This document shows positions 6,363 through 8,473 of a stretch of 8,473 bases of DNA, one piece after another. The position numbers and the translations under genes were made by a program. The stretch covers positions 1-8,473 of the forward strand of contig VXZL01000322.1 of NCBI GenBank assembly GCA_009845505.1, in the 5' to 3' direction. Each line of letters begins with the position of its first letter. Position 1 is the stretch's first letter. The notes beneath the pieces were generated by a model. It was not told where the DNA came from and did not search any database. It saw only the letters and a program-made list of their open reading frames with translations. This stretch comes from Candidatus Poribacteria bacterium (GTDB lineage Bacteria; Poribacteria; WGA-4E; WGA-3G).

Positions 6363-7016
6363 ATGGACTTGCAAGGAACATCTAACAACATTCTAAATCT
6401 ACAAAATAATCGGGCAGCTTCTACATTAGAAATGCTCCGATCACACCCAAAGTCGGTTGAAATTCAAGAGTACCTCTCAGCAAAACTGAGTGTGGAACGC
6501 CTTCAGCACGTTCTCTCTGTCCAAGAGATGGCGGTTGACTTAGCACGGGCGCACAAAGCGGATGTCTGGCACGTCAACCTTGCTGCACTGCTACACGACA
6601 GTGCAAAGTGGATGAACCCCGAGAGGTTATATAGGGAAGTAGAACGTTACGGAATTCGCCTTGATCCGATTGAGAAATTGAATCCATCCCTTTTGCATTC
6701 GCTTGTTGGCGCGGAACTGGCAAGAGAGAGGTTTAAGGTAACCGAGTGTGAAGTCCTTGAGGCGATTCGCAATCATACAACCGGTAACCCGTCAATGTGC
6801 CTTATTTCGCAAGTGCTATACGTTGCAGACTTTGCAGAACCGATGCGCACATACAAGGCAGCGCATGTTGTTAGAAAATTTGCATACATAAATTTAGAAC
6901 GGGCAGTGCATCATGTCGCGCGTGCACAGATTGAACGTCTCCTGCAAAAAGGAGGAATGATTCATCCGAACACGCTTCGGACATATAACAAAATGTTTGC
7001 TAATGTTAGTAGTTAG
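6363..7016 (+). CDS. yqeK: YqeK-type HD-domain bis(5'-nucleosyl)-tetraphosphatase (symmetrical)
   Basis: 217 aa HD-domain metal-dependent hydrolase of the YqeK family, which splits Ap4A symmetrically to ADP in the cytoplasm. The metal-site pattern is complete: H49 (SVERLQHVLSV), H78-D79 with K82 (ALLHDSAKW), H112 (LLHSLVGAE), H138 in RNHTTG (136-141), and D156 in YVADFAEPMR (153-162), whose DxxEPxR ending is diagnostic of the family. About 35 residues precede the first helix of the domain, longer than usual, so a later start such as Met24 (6432) is possible. However, the ATG used has AAAGG at 6348-6352, 10 nt upstream, and Met24 has no visible ribosome site. Conserved neighbours nadD and rsfS support the assignment. 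Confidence 0.93.
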   Translation: MDLQGTSNNILNLQNNRAASTLEMLRSHPKSVEIQEYLSAKLSVERLQHVLSVQEMAVDLARAHKADVWHVNLAALLHDSAKWMNPERLYREVERYGIRLDPIEKLNPSLLHSLVGAELARERFKVTECEVLEAIRNHTTGNPSMCLISQVLYVADFAEPMRTYKAAHVVRKFAYINLERAVHHVARAQIERLLQKGGMIHPNTLRTYNKMFANVSS

Positions 7017-7075
7017 AGGCAAAGACGATACGCGTGTCTCGTTCAACAACGGCTGAGAACGGTAAGGAAAATTAA

Positions 7076-7543
7076 ATGGCAGAACACAACACATTAGAGA
7101 TAGTAAAAGCCGCGGCTTCTGCCGCGATGAGCCGACGTGCACAAGATGGTGTTATCCTTGACCTGCGTGAGCTTGATTGTTTCACAGACTTTTTTGCAAT
7201 CTTCAGCGGCGTTTCCGATATCCAGGTCGAAGGTATTTCGCAAGCTGTTCTTGAAGAACTTGAAACGAATTGGGAACAGCGTCCTTGGCACCAAGAGGGC
7301 GAGCGTAAAGCGGATTGGATTCTATTGGACTATGTTGATTTCGTCGTCCATGTTTTTCTCGCTGAGAGACGCGCCTACTATAACCTTGAGCGCTTATGGG
7401 CTGAAGCAGGACGAATTGAATTGCCGGAATTAGCGATGCCTGCACACTTGGAATCTCTATCAGATGAGGCATCGGAGGGGCGTATAGACCCGGATGGCGC
7501 ATTGGTCTTCGGGGGGCATGAGGAAGGGGTGTCTGAGGAATAG
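7076..7543 (+). CDS. rsfS: Ribosome silencing factor RsfS (YbeB/Iojap family) with acidic C-terminal extension
   Basis: Binds ribosomal protein L14 on the 50S subunit and prevents subunit joining when nutrients are short. The Iojap core covers residues 5-111: GVILDLRELDCFTDFFAIFS (25-44), a helix containing QVEGIS, then EGERKADWILLDYVDFVVHVF (74-94) and RRAYYNLERLWAEA (98-111). After the core, where most homologues end (about 105-120 aa), this protein continues for some 44 residues rich in Glu and Asp, giving 155 aa. The tail has no cysteines and no obvious domain. AAGGA at 7064-7068, 7 nt before the ATG, sets the start. It follows yqeK after 59 bp, is the last gene of the operon, and converges on the PP2C gene. 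Confidence 0.94.
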   Translation: MAEHNTLEIVKAAASAAMSRRAQDGVILDLRELDCFTDFFAIFSGVSDIQVEGISQAVLEELETNWEQRPWHQEGERKADWILLDYVDFVVHVFLAERRAYYNLERLWAEAGRIELPELAMPAHLESLSDEASEGRIDPDGALVFGGHEEGVSEE

Positions 7544-7547
7544 TTCG

Positions 7548-7596
7548 CTTCTTAAAGCAATTAACAGATCGTAAGTTAATCGATGCTTACAAGAAG
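7548..7596. terminator. Imperfect long hairpin at the rsfS/PP2C convergent junction
   Basis: Arms CTTCTT (7548-7553) and AAGCAATTAAC (7555-7565) pair with GTTAAT (7575-7580), TGCTT (7584-7588) and AAGAAG (7591-7596) around a 9-nt loop, with small bulges (7554, 7581-7583, 7589-7590). The structure starts just after the rsfS stop and covers the stop codon of the convergent phosphatase gene. There is no clear U tract in either direction, so a role in ending or stabilising both transcripts is only suggested. Confidence 0.35.
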
Positions 7597-8310
7597 TACT
7601 GTGACGTTGTCGGTGCCGCCGTAGTCGAGAGCTGTATTGACAAGGTTATCGCACGCTTCTTCGAGATTGGCGGCAGATACGATAATGTCAGCGATTTCTT
7701 GGTCGTCCACAATTAAATCGTGCAAACCATCTGTACAAGCGACAACGATGTCACTAGGGACGAGCGGATAGGCATCCGCGTTGACAGTGACTGTTGGCCT
7801 GAGTCCAATCGCCTGTGTAATAATGTTTCGCTTCTCATGGACGCGGCCCTCTTCGGGCGTTATTTCGCCTTGTTCGACCATTTTTTGGACGAAAGAGTCG
7901 TCTGTCGTTATCTGGGTGAGGTTTCCATCGCGCAAAACGTAGAGTCGACTATCACCGACGTGGACATAAGCAAGGTAACTAAAGGTAACAAAGCCAGCGA
8001 TGAGAGTTGTGCCCATACCGCGGGCTGTACCACCGTTTTTGGCGGCAGTATAAATGCGTTGATTCGCTTCCTCAGCAAGTTCGCTCAAGACACCAAGCCG
8101 TTTCATTGGCCCAAAATCGCTATGTGGAGATGCTTGTGCTTGTCCCCATTGTTCGATAACATCAAGCGCGAGCTTACTTGCCAGGTCACCTCGTTCGTGA
8201 CCACTCATACCGTCGGCGATAGCAAACAACTGGAGCTGCGTATCAAAGTAGTATAGGTCTTCGTTTCTGTCACGAAGTCTACCTGTGTCCGTTTTTGCTG
8301 CAAATTGCAT
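7576..8310 (-). CDS. PP2C-family Ser/Thr protein phosphatase (Stp/PrpC type)
   Basis: 244 aa, the size of minimal bacterial PP2C enzymes that reverse Hanks-type kinase phosphorylation in the cytoplasm; no membrane segment is seen. Metal and phosphate motifs are all present: D8, R13 and N16-E17-D18 (TDTGRLRDRNED), D33-G34 in AIADGMSGHERGDLAS (30-45), GMGTTL (98-103), VGDSRLY with D120 (118-124), TDGLHDLI with D194-G195 (193-200) and GGTDNVTVLLV with D234 (231-241). Small departures from the usual forms are GMSGH for GMGGH and TDGLHDL for SDGLTD. The start is supported by AGGA at 8315-8318, 4 nt upstream. No kinase gene lies in the window, so the partner kinase is unknown. I found no convincing promoter upstream; a 30-codon ORF ending at the ribosome site may be part of the same transcript. 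Confidence 0.94.
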   Translation of the reverse strand: MQFAAKTDTGRLRDRNEDLYYFDTQLQLFAIADGMSGHERGDLASKLALDVIEQWGQAQASPHSDFGPMKRLGVLSELAEEANQRIYTAAKNGGTARGMGTTLIAGFVTFSYLAYVHVGDSRLYVLRDGNLTQITTDDSFVQKMVEQGEITPEEGRVHEKRNIITQAIGLRPTVTVNADAYPLVPSDIVVACTDGLHDLIVDDQEIADIIVSAANLEEACDNLVNTALDYGGTDNVTVLLVSID

Positions 8311-8316
8311 TTTTTC

Positions 8317-8409
8317 CTATCGTCCGCGTGGAGTGTGATCGATAATACAAAAGGTTGTCGCGCGTGCTTCGTGTTCAAGGAAGGTACCCAATTCATTCAG
8401 TAGAACCAT
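8317..8409 (-). CDS. Possible 30-aa ORF upstream of, and coupled to, the phosphatase gene
   Basis: On the minus strand an ATG at 8409 opens a 30-codon frame (starting MVLLNELGTFLEHEARA, ending HTPRGR) that stops with TAG at 8319-8317. The stop overlaps the AGGA (8318-8315) of the PP2C gene, as expected for translational coupling. An in-frame TAA stands directly before the ATG, so the frame cannot extend upstream from that point. Against it: no Shine-Dalgarno sequence precedes the ATG (AT-rich, TTAAAAAAATAA) and I recognise no homologue. It may be a small protein, a leader ORF, or chance. Confidence 0.3.
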   Translation of the reverse strand: MVLLNELGTFLEHEARATTFCIIDHTPRGR

Positions 8410-8473
8410 TTATTTTTTTAAGTCGATAGTAAAAACGATAGAATACGAATATGGTTTCAAAATTTTAGTAGGA
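8410..8473. other. AT-rich window end without a recognisable gene
   Basis: The last 64 bp contain a run of seven T (8413-8419), and CGATAG twice, at 8424-8429 and 8436-8441, 12 bp apart. The window ends in AGTAGGA (8467-8473), which could be the ribosome-binding site of a plus-strand gene starting outside the window. The only plus-strand ATG nearby (8451) closes after five codons. I see no well-spaced -35/-10 pair in either direction. Confidence 0.4.

Noticed and set aside
7017..7075. Short palindromic bases (GATACGCGTGTC at 7027-7038) between yqeK and rsfS considered as a terminator or promoter
   Set aside because: The palindrome is imperfect and has no loop or U tract, and I found no -35/-10 pair; co-transcription of rsfS is the simpler reading.
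7720..8256. 178-codon plus-strand open frame opposite the PP2C gene
   Set aside because: Antisense shadow of a well-supported phosphatase gene; the sequence shows no family resemblance.
8413..8444. AT-rich stretch with T run and CGATAG repeated at 12 bp considered as a promoter or origin element
   Set aside because: No -35/-10 pair with suitable spacing in either direction, only two short repeats, and no DnaA-box-like sequence seen.

Overview
The window carries nine protein-coding genes, all intact. No RNA gene, CRISPR array, insertion sequence or phage gene was seen. Base composition looks moderate (roughly half G+C by eye). Leaderless formylglycine-type sulfatases next to a YkgB-type lactonase, together with an ordinary bacterial housekeeping cluster, suggest a sulfatase-rich environmental bacterium such as Candidatus Poribacteria or a planctomycete-like lineage. 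This assignment is inferred from gene content and protein style and has not been tested by comparison.

Left part (1-5356), catabolic: an AtsA-like arylsulfatase (+) converges, across a GC-rich hairpin, on a two-gene minus-strand operon. That operon is a second sulfatase, of a different subfamily and with a C-terminal CHB_HEX_C-like domain, followed 11 bp later by a seven-bladed beta-propeller lactonase. A 210-bp divergent control region separates this operon from a plus-strand SIS-domain sugar-phosphate isomerase/regulator-like gene (UPF0309 type). It holds a well-formed sigma70-type promoter in each direction, both with 17-bp spacers, plus short repeats that could be operators. Together the four genes could desulfate and process sulfated sugars, but the substrate cannot be read from the sequence. 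Neither sulfatase has a signal peptide at its predicted start, so both are predicted to act in the cytoplasm.

Right part (5375-7543), housekeeping: a strong promoter drives nadD, yacG, yqeK and rsfS (NAD synthesis, predicted gyrase inhibitor, Ap4A hydrolase, ribosome silencing factor). The nadD-yqeK-rsfS order is a known conserved arrangement; yacG between nadD and yqeK is less usual. A 12-bp inverted repeat overlaps both the stop codon of the SIS gene and the -35 element of this promoter.

Far right (7576-8473): a minus-strand PP2C protein phosphatase converges on rsfS and is preceded by a possible 30-codon ORF whose stop overlaps the phosphatase ribosome-binding site. The last 64 bp are AT-rich and hold no recognisable gene.

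I found no clear evidence of a wholly new system. The most interesting points are the leaderless sulfatase with the CHB_HEX_C-like tail in an operon with a lactonase, the divergent control region, and the inverted repeat over the nadD promoter.
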